From Chlorobiota bacterium (GTDB lineage Bacteria; Bacteroidota; Ignavibacteria; Kapaibacteriales; NICIL-2): a DNA stretch of 53,841 nucleotides. A model generated the notes under the pieces. That model was not told the origin of the DNA. It was given only the letters and a program-made list of their open reading frames with translations, and searched no databases. Shown piece after piece: positions 9,393 through 18,209 of this stretch. The position numbers were made by a program, and so were the translations under genes. Position 1 is the first letter of the stretch. Each line of letters begins with the position of its first letter. The stretch lies in NCBI GenBank assembly GCA_026415505.1, contig JAOAGY010000018.1, positions 1 to 53,841 on the forward strand, in the 5' to 3' direction.

Positions 9393-11162
9393 TCATTTGC
9401 CAGCGGTCTGTTCGATCGGACTGACAATAAACGGTGGCTTGGGAAAGCCATCGTCGATCGGACGAACTTCGATATCCTCGACGAGCAAATCCGGAACAGC
9501 AACCGTTGCGACAACATACTGCGAGCCACCCGTCCGATACGGCGACACTACCGCCGGTGCCAACAAGTTGTGAACATAGCTCGACTCTCCGACAGCAACG
9601 ATGTCGCGAAACACCTGATAGCTACCGGCAGCGATGAGCATCCCGCGGACACGCTCGCGGTGTCCATCGCGCCAGATTCGCTCGACTGCAAGCGCCGGTA
9701 TCTGTCCCTCCGACCCAGTCGGGAAGGTACCGGCTGTCTGTTGATAGACCGCTGTGTAAAGCAGGTTCTGATCGAGCAATTCGCTGACGATGTAGCCATA
9801 CGGCAAGTCGCGCCGACGAAGTATCTCCAGCATTTGTGCAATGAGCTGTCTGTCGTTGGCGATGCGTCGGCGGTCATCGCTACGGAGCGACAGCACATCG
9901 TACATTGCACCACCGCCACGGCATCGCCCATTCGATTTCCGCACGCGCCGAGTCGGCAGGCGCGAACTGAGCAAGTTTTCCAGGTACCCGCGGCGAACGA
10001 GAACGAGCGGTTGAGCCGCGATACCTTCGTCGTCGAAGCGGTACGCAGCAGCGACAGGTGTCGAGCCGATCGCGGTGCGATTGGGAGTGCTTTCGACAGT
10101 GAGAAATTCTGCCATCACTCGCGCTCCGATCTTGTTCTGGAACGCGCCGAAGCGTTCTTGCTCCTGAACGCCTTGTTCGGCAAGTTGTGCACGCTGCGCA
10201 ACCAGATTCGGTGCAAAGACCTGGGCGAACAACTCCGCCGCAGCCTGCCCACGAAAGAGCACAGGTCCGGAATACGGTTCAGCGACAACGGGTGCTGCTG
10301 CTTGATCGGAAAGGCGCTGCGCAACACGACGCATCGCACGAGCGAGTGAATCCCAGGTCGGTAATTCCTCGATTGTCTTGGCATAGGCGGCATAGGTTTG
10401 CGCAATCGGCATTCCGTCGGGTGCTTGCGCAGTGGCGACGATCTCGATTCCCACCTGGCACGAAAGCTTGACGAGCGAGCGACCTTCGCTGTTGACATAC
10501 ACGAGCAGTTCAGGAAGATGCTCAAGCGTCACCGTCGCGTTGTGGATCGCTGCATACTCGCGCGCAATCGCAGATATTCGGCGCAGTTGTTCGACAATGC
10601 GGCGAAGGTCGATGTGTGGAATCGGTGCGAGAGTATCGGCGAGATGTTCCGGCGGCAACAGTACAAAATCCGGTGTCGTGTCGCGTTGAACGCGGTTTTT
10701 GAGTACTGCCGATTTTTTCGCGTATTGTTCGACTGCAGCTTTGTAGGCTGCATCTGTCGCTAGCCACAGCTCACGCCGCAGGAGCGCGTAGTTCATCTCG
10801 CGTGGCACGATCCGATTTCGATAGCTTTCGTCATCATCCCCACCGAAAAACAACGCTGCAGCATCGAAGAAATTCGTATTGTCTCGCTCGGGCGAACCGA
10901 CCCTCACACCGACGGTAATTCGGGCTGTCCGTGTTTGACCGCTGTCGAGCGTTCCACCCAAGGCGAGCTTGGCGCGTGCGAGCCAGCGATACCGCAACGT
11001 GTATTCGATGTAGTACGGCTTTTCCAGCGAGGCGATCGAAAGACTATCCATCGAGCGTCGCAGCTCGTCTCGAAGCGCTCGCTGCGCATCGGCGACCCAT
11101 GGCGGCAACGCGGCAAGCGTCGCACCCGTCAGAAGCATCCACCAGCCCAGTATTGCTTTCAT
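9393..11162 (-). CDS. Exported TldD/PmbA-family protein lacking the metal motif (TldE-like)
   Basis: A 589-residue protein beginning with a signal-like hydrophobic stretch (MKAILGWWMLLTGATLAAL). It aligns along its length with the product of the gene upstream: PYYIEYTLRYRW with PAYFIAYWVYDI, and AYRFDDEGIAAQPL with SYRYDDEGVPARRL. At the place of the partner's HEIFGH it reads AQVFAP (313-318), so both His and the Glu of HExxxH are lost. In the known TldD/TldE heterodimer, TldE likewise lacks the motif and supports the active subunit; a similar role here is inferred. Its ATG overlaps the partner's TGA (ATGA), ideal for equimolar synthesis. The substrate is unknown. Confidence 0.85.
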   Translation of the reverse strand: MKAILGWWMLLTGATLAALPPWVADAQRALRDELRRSMDSLSIASLEKPYYIEYTLRYRWLARAKLALGGTLDSGQTRTARITVGVRVGSPERDNTNFFDAAALFFGGDDDESYRNRIVPREMNYALLRRELWLATDAAYKAAVEQYAKKSAVLKNRVQRDTTPDFVLLPPEHLADTLAPIPHIDLRRIVEQLRRISAIAREYAAIHNATVTLEHLPELLVYVNSEGRSLVKLSCQVGIEIVATAQAPDGMPIAQTYAAYAKTIEELPTWDSLARAMRRVAQRLSDQAAAPVVAEPYSGPVLFRGQAAAELFAQVFAPNLVAQRAQLAEQGVQEQERFGAFQNKIGARVMAEFLTVESTPNRTAIGSTPVAAAYRFDDEGIAAQPLVLVRRGYLENLLSSRLPTRRVRKSNGRCRGGGAMYDVLSLRSDDRRRIANDRQLIAQMLEILRRRDLPYGYIVSELLDQNLLYTAVYQQTAGTFPTGSEGQIPALAVERIWRDGHRERVRGMLIAAGSYQVFRDIVAVGESSYVHNLLAPAVVSPYRTGGSQYVVATVAVPDLLVEDIEVRPIDDGFPKPPFIVSPIEQTAGK

Positions 11163-12898
11163 GGCGCTGCCTTTTCGACTGTGCTCACAGGCGGCGGCAA
11201 TAGTGGCGGCTTCGATTGCGATTTGGCTTTCTTTTGCACCTCGATCTTGGACACAAGAAGCGCAGGCGAACACGCCGACACCGGCACACTTCCAGATTCT
11301 GCACCGCAGATACCGTTGAAAACACCGACTTGACGCGACGCAGCAGCGATTGTGGCGAACGTCGCCAGTGGTGTTCCGATGAAGTCCACACCACGGATCA
11401 ATTCGTCCGGTGAACCATCGGCAAAAACTTTGTACACGACGAGCGGTTGCACCGTGAACGCGTTCGGAATTGTGCGCGAGGTGAACGTAAAGCCACCGGC
11501 GATGTCTTCGAAATAGAGTCCGAACGGTTTTCCTTGCTTGCGGCATTCGGCGCGCAGTATCGCTTTGAGCGAATCGAATGGAACGCTCTCGCGAGCCTGC
11601 ACGATCAGATTCGATTGCCGAGCGACCGGCGCAAAACCTGCTTGTTTGCGTCCGTGCCCATTCGACTGCGGGAATCCTTCGACCGGCGAGCGACACATGA
11701 GGAAATTCTTGAATACGCCCCCCTCGACGCTGACAAGACGTCGAGCAGGGACGCCTTCGTCATCGTAGCGATAGCTCCCGGCAAGCTCGACACCAGCATA
11801 GCGATCGAGCGTCGGATCGAAAATCACATCGAGGAACGCCGGCAGCAATTGTTTACCGACAAGCGGTTTGAGTGTCTGGCTCGAATTGGGGTCCTTGTTG
11901 CGATGTCCTTCAGCCCGGTGCCCAAAAATTTCGTGGAAGAAGACGCCGGCTGCACGTCCGGACAGTATCGCCGGACCGGCATACGATTCGAGCACGGGCG
12001 CGGTTTTCAGTCGAGAGAGCACTTCGATGACCTCGCCAATATCCCGCTGAAGCGAATCCTGCGAGGGCAGCCCGTTCTCGCTGCGCGCAAGATACGTCCG
12101 GTACAGCGGCAGCGTCATGCCGTCGTCGGCTTTCGTGCGCGCGACGATTGTCAGACGCCAAAGTGGCTCGTTGGTGACGATCGCCGTGCCTTCGCTCGTG
12201 ACGAGGTATTTGCGGATCAGCTCGACCTGCAAATGGACACGGCTGGCGAGCACATCGGCTGAGCGCAGAAACAACGCCGACAATTGCCGAAGACGTGCCG
12301 ACCATACCGACGTATCGCATACGAGCGCAATCGGAGCCTCGTAGTAGTGCTGCGGCGGGTATGAAGTGAAATCGGCGGATGTATCTTCTTCGCGGACCTT
12401 GACGGCACGATCGGTGAGGACTTTTTCGTATCGTTCGATCGCGGCTTTGTAGGTGCGGTCGGTTGCTTGCCAGATCGTTTGGCGTAGTGCAAGCTCGTCG
12501 CCGTCGAGCGGTAAATCGACCGACCCCTGCCCACGACCGAATTGAATACCGCTGCTACCGCGCAGAATGTGTGTATTGTCGAGCTGATAACTCCCCACTC
12601 GGACGCTGACATCGAGCAGGCGTTGCCGTCCGACCGATGCTGTTTCGATTGCTCCACACTCGGCGGTTAGCACAACCGACTGAATGTCGTACACCCAGTA
12701 TGCAATAAAGTACGCCGGTCGCTCAGCCGAGCGCATCGCCGCTTGCCACCGTTGCAGCTCCGATCGCAATGCATCGAGCACAGTATCGGTAGAATCGGAG
12801 GCATACGTGGCGACACTCGACAGCGCAAACGCCGCAACTGCACCGACGGCCGCGACGACGTTGCGCGACCACCTGGATCGGACGGCTGTCGGGATCAT
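11159..12898 (-). CDS. Exported TldD-family metalloprotease, active subunit
   Basis: A 579-residue TldD/PmbA-family protein. Residues 10-33 form a basic-plus-hydrophobic signal peptide (SRNVVAAVGAVAAFALSS), so it probably works in the periplasm, unlike the cytoplasmic TldD of E. coli. The zinc motif HExxxH is intact at H322-H327 (FFHEIFGHRAEGH). TldD enzymes cleave peptides such as microcin precursors as part of a pair. The ATG overlaps the rplI stop (ATGA) and the TGA overlaps the start of the metal-less paralogue, so the three genes are translationally coupled. The C-terminus is Lys/Ser/Pro-rich and may be disordered. The family call is firm; the physiological substrate is unknown. Confidence 0.88.
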   Translation of the reverse strand: MIPTAVRSRWSRNVVAAVGAVAAFALSSVATYASDSTDTVLDALRSELQRWQAAMRSAERPAYFIAYWVYDIQSVVLTAECGAIETASVGRQRLLDVSVRVGSYQLDNTHILRGSSGIQFGRGQGSVDLPLDGDELALRQTIWQATDRTYKAAIERYEKVLTDRAVKVREEDTSADFTSYPPQHYYEAPIALVCDTSVWSARLRQLSALFLRSADVLASRVHLQVELIRKYLVTSEGTAIVTNEPLWRLTIVARTKADDGMTLPLYRTYLARSENGLPSQDSLQRDIGEVIEVLSRLKTAPVLESYAGPAILSGRAAGVFFHEIFGHRAEGHRNKDPNSSQTLKPLVGKQLLPAFLDVIFDPTLDRYAGVELAGSYRYDDEGVPARRLVSVEGGVFKNFLMCRSPVEGFPQSNGHGRKQAGFAPVARQSNLIVQARESVPFDSLKAILRAECRKQGKPFGLYFEDIAGGFTFTSRTIPNAFTVQPLVVYKVFADGSPDELIRGVDFIGTPLATFATIAAASRQVGVFNGICGAESGSVPVSACSPALLVSKIEVQKKAKSQSKPPLLPPPVSTVEKAAP

Positions 12899-13341
12899 TC
12901 CTGGCTGACGACCCAGATTTTGAGCGTGCCGATGATGTCCTGGAACAAGCGTACCTTGACTTCGTAGATGCCAAGCGTTTTGATCGGCTCTTCGATGATG
13001 ATCGAGCGGCGATCTATTTGGAAGCCGCGCAGAGCCAGTTCATCGGCTATCATCTGCGGCGTAACCGAACCGAAGAGCTTGCCTTCGTCGCCGACTCTCA
13101 TTGGTATCGAAATCTGGAGTTCGGCAAGCTGTGCCGCCGTAAGTTCAGCCTGGTCGCGCAGGCGTTGCTGCTTGCGCTCGTAATGTTTCCGCTCGATCTC
13201 GATTCGCTTGAGCGCCGACGGCGAAGCATAGTATGCCAGTTGGCGCGGAATGAGGTAATTGCGAGCATACCCATCGCGCACTTCGACGATGTCGCCGACG
13301 GTACCCAGTTGCGGAAGGTTTTCGCGAAGGATGACTTTCAT
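12895..13341 (-). CDS. rplI: Large-subunit ribosomal protein bL9
   Basis: 148 residues. The N-terminal rRNA-binding domain has the signature MKVILRENLPQLGTVGDIVEVRDGYARNYL-type sequence, followed by the long connecting helix (ALKRIEIERKHYERKQQRLRDQ) and the C-terminal domain with GKLFGSVTPQMIADEL. It belongs to the rpsF operon, 36 nt downstream of bS6. The usual rpsR (bS18) gene is missing between them. Its stop overlaps the TldD-like start by 4 nt. Confidence 0.98.
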   Translation of the reverse strand: MKVILRENLPQLGTVGDIVEVRDGYARNYLIPRQLAYYASPSALKRIEIERKHYERKQQRLRDQAELTAAQLAELQISIPMRVGDEGKLFGSVTPQMIADELALRGFQIDRRSIIIEEPIKTLGIYEVKVRLFQDIIGTLKIWVVSQE

Positions 13342-13377
13342 AGCCAGTATCCTGATGGAAATGACGTGTTAGCGGCT

Positions 13378-13803
13378 TTATTCTGTCTGGTTGTTCTCTC
13401 CACCGAGCGATTCGGACGCTGTCGCCGGCGATGGCTCGACACTGCTCGGCACTGGGATCGGTTGCTCGGCGGATTGCGGGGCACGTTGTTTACGATACTC
13501 GATCAGTCGCTCCGACAGTTGCAGCGTCAAGTGGCGCAACACACTGTCGTCCAAAATCAAGTAGCGCTCTATCACCGGCACCGAGCTCGGCGGCGCCTCG
13601 AAAATGCAGTGCACGTAGTACCCGTTGTACTTTTTTCGAATCGGATACGCCATGCGCCGACGTCCCCAGCGATTGACTTCACGAATCGTGCCGCCATGTT
13701 GGACAATGTATTCGTTGATACGCCCGACCGCCTCCTCGATTTCGGCGTCCTCGAGCGCAGCATTGAGTATGTACGTGGTTTCGTACAACCGACGGTTGCT
13801 CAT
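13378..13803 (-). CDS. rpsF: Small-subunit ribosomal protein bS6
   Basis: 141 residues. The bS6 fold is clear from RLYETTYILNAALEDAEIEEAV, the segment GGTIREVNRWGRRRMAYPIRKKYNGYY and the IERYLILDDSVLRHL strand/helix. A Pro/Ser/Glu-rich tail of about 35 residues follows the folded part, as in many bS6 proteins. ATG at 13803 is supported by AGGAG about nine bases upstream; the long upstream extension of the frame has no family resemblance. First gene of the operon rpsF-rplI-TldD-TldE. Confidence 0.97.
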   Translation of the reverse strand: MSNRRLYETTYILNAALEDAEIEEAVGRINEYIVQHGGTIREVNRWGRRRMAYPIRKKYNGYYVHCIFEAPPSSVPVIERYLILDDSVLRHLTLQLSERLIEYRKQRAPQSAEQPIPVPSSVEPSPATASESLGGENNQTE

Positions 13804-13877
13804 ATCGGTTTTGCTCCTATGGTTTGTTGAGAGACTCAACGAGCCGGCGCTGCATAGAGCGTCGGCAGGACGGGACG

Positions 13878-13885
13878 CGAAAATA
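13878..13885 (-). promoter_or_regulatory. Possible -7 element for rpsF (one mismatch)
   Basis: On the minus strand this reads TATTTTCG, one base off TAnnTTTG, about 74 nt before the rpsF start. It sits in the 164-nt divergent gap shared with queF. Weak on its own; the exact matches elsewhere make it plausible. Confidence 0.3.
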
Positions 13886-13930
13886 CGGCACCGCCGGCGA
13901 CTCCGCACCCACATCGCTGCCGATGCGCCG

Positions 13931-13938
13931 TAGTTTTG
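13931..13938 (+). promoter_or_regulatory. Bacteroidota-type -7 element for queF
   Basis: TAGTTTTG matches TAnnTTTG exactly, ending 29 nt before the queF ATG. The same octamer precedes dusB at 41,040. There is no -33 TTG at the expected distance. The resulting leader, about 20-25 nt, is too short for a preQ1 riboswitch. Confidence 0.55.
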
Positions 13939-13967
13939 CAGTGCGAAATGTCGAAATGCCAGTGCAT

Positions 13968-14324
13968 ATGAGCCGCCCAACGATCGAAACTTTTCCCAAT
14001 CCAGAACCGAATCGCCGCTACGTCATTACACACGTCAATGCGGAATTCACTTCCGTTTGCCCGAAAACGGGATTGCCCGATTTCGGGACGGTCACCGTCC
14101 GCTACGTTCCTCGGCAACTATGCATCGAGTTGAAGTCTCTCAAGTACTACTTCCTCAGCTACCGAAACGAAGGCATTTTCTACGAAGCGGTCACCAACCG
14201 AATACTCGACGATCTGGTCGCTGCATGCGATCCAGAGGAAATGACCGTCACAACCGAATGGCGAACCCGCGGCGGCATTTACTCGACGATCGAAGCCAGA
14301 TACGAACGCGCCGACAGACGATGA
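13968..14324 (+). CDS. queF: NADPH-dependent preQ0 reductase (7-cyano-7-deazaguanine reductase)
   Basis: Reduces preQ0 to preQ1 in queuosine synthesis. At 118 residues it is the short single-domain form of the Bacillus type. The thioimide-forming Cys is C31 with nearby D38 in SVCPKTGLPDFG, and the family stretch ELKSLKYYFLSYRNEGIFYE follows. ATG at 13968 was chosen from its position behind the TAGTTTTG element and from homologue N-termini; an in-frame ATG 12 nt upstream is also possible. Its TGA overlaps the queD start (ATGA), so two queuosine-pathway genes are coupled here. Confidence 0.95.
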   Translation: MSRPTIETFPNPEPNRRYVITHVNAEFTSVCPKTGLPDFGTVTVRYVPRQLCIELKSLKYYFLSYRNEGIFYEAVTNRILDDLVAACDPEEMTVTTEWRTRGGIYSTIEARYERADRR

Positions 14325-14773
14325 GCACAATCCGCATCGCAAAAGAATTCCGCTGGGAGATGGGACATCGTCTCCCCTTTCACAGCAGCCAGTGCCGCAA
14401 CATTCACGGACACTCGTACCGTCTTCGGGTGACAATCGAAGGAACCCCGGACGCTAACGGTATGGTGATGGATTTCTACGAGCTGTCAGCATTGGTCGAA
14501 CCGATCATTGCCATGCTCGACCACGCATTTATCTGCGACAGTGGCGACGAAACGATGCAACGGTTCTTCCGCGACAACCCGGACTTCAAGGTCGTTCACG
14601 TTCCGTTTACGACAACTGTCGAAAATCTCTGCACGTGGATCGCCGCACATATTGCCGAACGTCTGCGCACGCGAGGCGGCATCGAGCGTTTGCACGTTCG
14701 CCTGTACGAAACGGCGACGGCATTTGCTGACTATTCGATCGTACTGACACCACCCGCACAGCCGGCATCATGA
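14321..14773 (+). CDS. queD: 6-carboxytetrahydropterin synthase (QueD/PTPS family)
   Basis: Converts dihydroneopterin triphosphate to 6-carboxy-tetrahydropterin, an early step to preQ0 and queuosine. 150 residues. The zinc ligands are H16 (GHRLPF) and H29/H31 (NIHGHSY), with catalytic C25 in SSQCRNIHGH. Other family marks are GMVMDFYELS, LDHAFIC and TTVENLCTW. Its ATG overlaps the queF stop and its TGA overlaps the gltX start, forming a strictly coupled trio. A true eukaryote-type PTPS is less likely given the queF neighbour. Confidence 0.94.
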   Translation: MSTIRIAKEFRWEMGHRLPFHSSQCRNIHGHSYRLRVTIEGTPDANGMVMDFYELSALVEPIIAMLDHAFICDSGDETMQRFFRDNPDFKVVHVPFTTTVENLCTWIAAHIAERLRTRGGIERLHVRLYETATAFADYSIVLTPPAQPAS

Positions 14774-16275
14774 GTGTTCGTGTTCGTTTCGCACCCTCAC
14801 CGACAGGATATCTCCACATCGGTGGACTTCGCACTGCGCTGTACAACTTTCTCTTCGCTCGCCATCATGGGGGGCGATTCGTCCTTCGGATCGAAGATAC
14901 CGACCGCACACGATACGTCCCGGGTTCGGTCGAAGACATTCTCGCCTCGCTTAGATGGGCTGGTCTTGAACCGGACGAATCGCCGGTTCACGGCGGTCAA
15001 TACGGTCCGTATGTTCAGAGCGAACGCACCGAGATTTACCGGCACCATGCCGCGATGCTCGTCGAGCGTGGTATGGCATACTACGCATTCGACACGCCGG
15101 ACGAGCTCGAACGCATGCGACAACGGCAACAGGCAGCCGGCATTGCCCCTCGGTACGATCGGAGCGCGATGCGCAATCAGTTCACACTCGGCGAGGACGA
15201 AACTGCTCGTTTGCTCGCTGCAGGTCAACCAGCGACAATCCGCCTGAAAGTACCGCTCCACGGCGACGTCAAATTCCACGATGCAATCCGTGGTGCCATC
15301 GTCGTGCCGTACAAGGATATTGACGATCAGGTACTGCTCAAAAGCGACGGCTTTCCGACCTACCACTTAGCCAATGTGGTTGACGATCACCTGATGGCAA
15401 TCACGCACGTTATTCGTGGCGAGGAATGGCTGCCCTCGACACCGAAGCACGTGCTTCTCTACGAGGCGTTCGGGTGGACTCCTCCCCAGTTCGCGCATTT
15501 GCCCCTGTTGCTCAATCCCGATCGGAGCAAGCTCAGTAAACGACACGGCGACGTTGCCGTCCGTGACTACATCGCCAAAGGGTACTTCCCCGAAGCTCTC
15601 GTCAATTTCATCGCACTGCTCGGGTGGAATCCGAGCGGGGACCGGGAACTGTACACACTCGACGAGTTGATCGAAGCCTTTTCGCTCGAAGACGTCAACA
15701 AAGCCGGGGCGGTCTTCGACCTGGCGAAACTCGATTGGATGAACGCTCAATATCTTCACAGGCGAGTCCAGACCGATCTCGGCAGTTTGATCCAGCAACT
15801 CCGACCTCTGTTGAGCGAACGCGGGTGGAATGCCAGCGACGATTATATCGGGCGCGTCATCGTGCTCGTTCACGAGCGCATCCACCGTTTGCCGGAAGTC
15901 GTCGAGTTCGCCGACTACATGTTCGTTCCGCCTCGTTACGACGAGGAATTTTTCCGCACCGTGTGGGATGACCAATCGGAGACGTTGTTGCGCAACCTTT
16001 CATCGGTTATCGAAACGACCGATCCATTCACGGCAGAGGAGCTTCATCGGCGACTGAATCAATTCGCAGCCGAGAAGAGCATCCCATTCCGCCGAATCGG
16101 GAATCTGCTTCGATTGGCTGTCACAGGCAAACGAGTCGGTGCGGGCATGATGGACACGATCGCGCTGCTCGGCAAGGATGAAACGCTCCGACGGATCGCG
16201 TCGTTACTGTCGTCAGTTGCCACCCTGCAAGGTTCACCGGCGAGCGACAGCGATGTCGAAGCCCAACCATCGTGA
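14770..16275 (+). CDS. gltX: Glutamyl-tRNA synthetase
   Basis: Attaches glutamate to tRNA-Glu (and possibly tRNA-Gln if a GatCAB route exists). 501 residues. Class I motifs: HIGG at 16-19 (PSPTGYLHIGGLRTALYN) and KLSKR at 254-258 (RSKLSKRHGD). FVLRIEDTDRTR is typical. The C-terminal part is the all-helical anticodon-binding domain of bacterial GluRS. ATG at 14770 overlaps the queD TGA. The last 23 nt overlap the next gene. Placing GluRS behind queuosine genes fits a tRNA theme. Confidence 0.97.
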   Translation: MSVRVRFAPSPTGYLHIGGLRTALYNFLFARHHGGRFVLRIEDTDRTRYVPGSVEDILASLRWAGLEPDESPVHGGQYGPYVQSERTEIYRHHAAMLVERGMAYYAFDTPDELERMRQRQQAAGIAPRYDRSAMRNQFTLGEDETARLLAAGQPATIRLKVPLHGDVKFHDAIRGAIVVPYKDIDDQVLLKSDGFPTYHLANVVDDHLMAITHVIRGEEWLPSTPKHVLLYEAFGWTPPQFAHLPLLLNPDRSKLSKRHGDVAVRDYIAKGYFPEALVNFIALLGWNPSGDRELYTLDELIEAFSLEDVNKAGAVFDLAKLDWMNAQYLHRRVQTDLGSLIQQLRPLLSERGWNASDDYIGRVIVLVHERIHRLPEVVEFADYMFVPPRYDEEFFRTVWDDQSETLLRNLSSVIETTDPFTAEELHRRLNQFAAEKSIPFRRIGNLLRLAVTGKRVGAGMMDTIALLGKDETLRRIASLLSSVATLQGSPASDSDVEAQPS

Positions 16276-16801
16276 CACTTTTCGCGCTCGACCAACATCG
16301 CACCGGACAGTGGTAGCGGAGCCTGTCTGGCGCGTCACGGCTCGACTGATCAGCGGAGCATTCATTATCGCAGCACTACTGACCGCCTGTCGGACCTCGC
16401 CCCCACCGTGCACGATCCCATCCGGACACGTTATCCGTTGGGGAACATGGTACGATTCGCTCGGAGTGTTGCGCGGATACCAACTCGATGAACGTGGTAT
16501 CGTGTCGCGCTACGAGCAATACATCGACTCACCGAACCTACGAATACTCGACACACTTGCGGTGGCAATCGAACCGCAAGTCCACTGTGATGTTCTCACC
16601 TCGCTCCGCACCGCATTTTTGCGCGAGCAAGCGTACGTCGTTATCGGTCCTGTCTCGCACTACGTCGAGTATGCAACGCCATCGGCGACATTGAGAGCAG
16701 TGTGGGATTCTCGATTCGAGACGTACGGAAGCCGACACTTCCGAGCTATTTTTCGTTGGTTGAACCATCTGATCGGTAACGATGGCACCACAGAACACTG
16801 A
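16253..16801 (+). CDS. Putative lipoprotein of unknown function
   Basis: 182 residues. A hydrophobic segment ends in the lipobox LLTAC with lipidated C46, after an unusually long, Arg-rich n-region of about 30 residues. The rest (GTWYDSLGVLRGYQLDERGIVSRYEQY...) has no fold I recognise. It probably sits on the inner leaflet of the outer membrane or in the inner membrane. The start overlaps gltX by 23 nt and the end overlaps the sigma-54 activator by 20 nt, so it is co-transcribed with both. A shorter start nearer the hydrophobic segment cannot be excluded. Confidence 0.6.
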   Translation: MSKPNHRDTFRARPTSHRTVVAEPVWRVTARLISGAFIIAALLTACRTSPPPCTIPSGHVIRWGTWYDSLGVLRGYQLDERGIVSRYEQYIDSPNLRILDTLAVAIEPQVHCDVLTSLRTAFLREQAYVVIGPVSHYVEYATPSATLRAVWDSRFETYGSRHFRAIFRWLNHLIGNDGTTEH

Positions 16802-18209
16802 CACAGTCACGCTGGAATTACTCATCGCTGACGACGATGCAGACTTTTGCGAGTCGCTCCGTTCGATTACTGCCGAGCAAGGTTGGAAAGCTACCGTCGC
16901 CACCACGACCGATGATGCACTGGCGCATATCGAACGCCGCGCAGACCGACTCGATGCCATCTTGCTCGATATCGAGTTCCGCGGTGAGGAGCGCACGGGG
17001 ATGGATGTTCTCGAGCAGACACGCAAGCGTTATCCCTGGATTCCCGTCGTGATGATCAGCGGCAAGGGGACACTCGAAACGGCTGTTCGTGCAACAAAAC
17101 TCGGTGCGGAGAATTTTCTCGACAAAGCGTCGGTAACGACCGAGCGCCTTGTGGAAATCGTCCGCCAAGCGGCTCGACGTCCGCTTGCACAGAACGAACG
17201 CGAGTTGAGCGAATTTCTCCTGTCGCAAGGAATCGTCGCTCGCAGTACCTCGATGCTGAAAGTCGCCGAGCAAATCTTGCGCTACGGGCGGAGCAAGCTG
17301 AATGTGCTCATCACGGGCGAAACCGGAACCGGCAAACAACTGGTCGCACGAGCACTCCACAACGTCAGCCCACGAAATAAAAAGCCGTTCGTCCGCGTGG
17401 ACATTCCGAACATTCCCGACACATTGTTCCAAAGCGAAATGTTCGGATATGTTCGAGGTGCATTCACTGGAGCAGCGCAGGATCGCCCGGGCTATTTCCA
17501 TGCAGCCAATCGAGGAACGCTGTTTCTCGACGAAATCGGCGATCTCCGGCTCGAACTGCAAGCGAGCTTACTTGTGCCGATAGAGGAAGGTCGCTTCCAT
17601 CGCGTCGGCAGCACCGAGGAAGAACATGCCGACATTCGGATCATTTCAGCGACCGACCGCGACCTGGTCGAAGCAGTCAACAACAAGCAATTTCGCGAGC
17701 AGCTCTACTATCGAATTCGCGAAGCCGAAATAAAACTGCCACCCCTTCGCGAACGCCCAGACGACATCCCGCTCATCGCTGCCTATACTTTGCAGCAGCT
17801 CAACGAGACGAGCACGATCCAGAAATCCTTCACACCGCTTGCGCTGGACTACTTGACGAGCTTGTCGTGGAAAGGAAACGTCCGCGAGCTTATCAGCGTG
17901 ATTCGCAGTGCATACACACACACCGACGACAGCGAGCTGATCACCGAACGAACTCTGGCGGAAATTGTCCGAACTGCATATCCGACAACATCTGTGCGCG
18001 AGCGGGCGCCGGACTTCCGCACCACCGGTACGCTCGGAGAAATCACCGCAGCAGCCGAGAAAGAAGCTATCGTCAGAACGCTCGAACAAAGCCACGGGAA
18101 CGTCTCTCGTGCAGCGGCGATGTTGGGCGTATCCCGCGAGACGCTCTATTCGCTCATGCGCGAGTACTCGATCAATCCGAATAGTTTCCGCCCGTCGAAG
18201 CAGAGCTAA
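16782..18209 (+). CDS. NtrC-family sigma-54-dependent response regulator
   Basis: 475 residues: receiver (about 10-130, acidic DDD near 17-19, phospho-acceptor D63 in LLDIEF), AAA+ domain and a C-terminal Fis-type HTH. The AAA+ domain has Walker A GETGTGKQ at 179-186, the sigma-54-contacting loop GAFTGA at 226-231 and Walker B-like GTLFLDEIGD. The HTH region is SHGNVSRAAAMLGVSRETLYSLMREY. It activates RpoN promoters by ATP hydrolysis. The Walker A ends in Q where E is usual in this family. Overlap with the lipoprotein gene suggests a shared role; no histidine kinase is adjacent. Its stop codon overlaps the stop of the convergent adenosyltransferase gene. Confidence 0.95.
   Translation: MAPQNTDTVTLELLIADDDADFCESLRSITAEQGWKATVATTTDDALAHIERRADRLDAILLDIEFRGEERTGMDVLEQTRKRYPWIPVVMISGKGTLETAVRATKLGAENFLDKASVTTERLVEIVRQAARRPLAQNERELSEFLLSQGIVARSTSMLKVAEQILRYGRSKLNVLITGETGTGKQLVARALHNVSPRNKKPFVRVDIPNIPDTLFQSEMFGYVRGAFTGAAQDRPGYFHAANRGTLFLDEIGDLRLELQASLLVPIEEGRFHRVGSTEEEHADIRIISATDRDLVEAVNNKQFREQLYYRIREAEIKLPPLRERPDDIPLIAAYTLQQLNETSTIQKSFTPLALDYLTSLSWKGNVRELISVIRSAYTHTDDSELITERTLAEIVRTAYPTTSVRERAPDFRTTGTLGEITAAAEKEAIVRTLEQSHGNVSRAAAMLGVSRETLYSLMREYSINPNSFRPSKQS

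Noticed and set aside
13931-13967. preQ1 riboswitch in front of queF
   Set aside because: The leader behind the promoter element is only about 20-25 nt and lacks the expected stem and A-rich tail.
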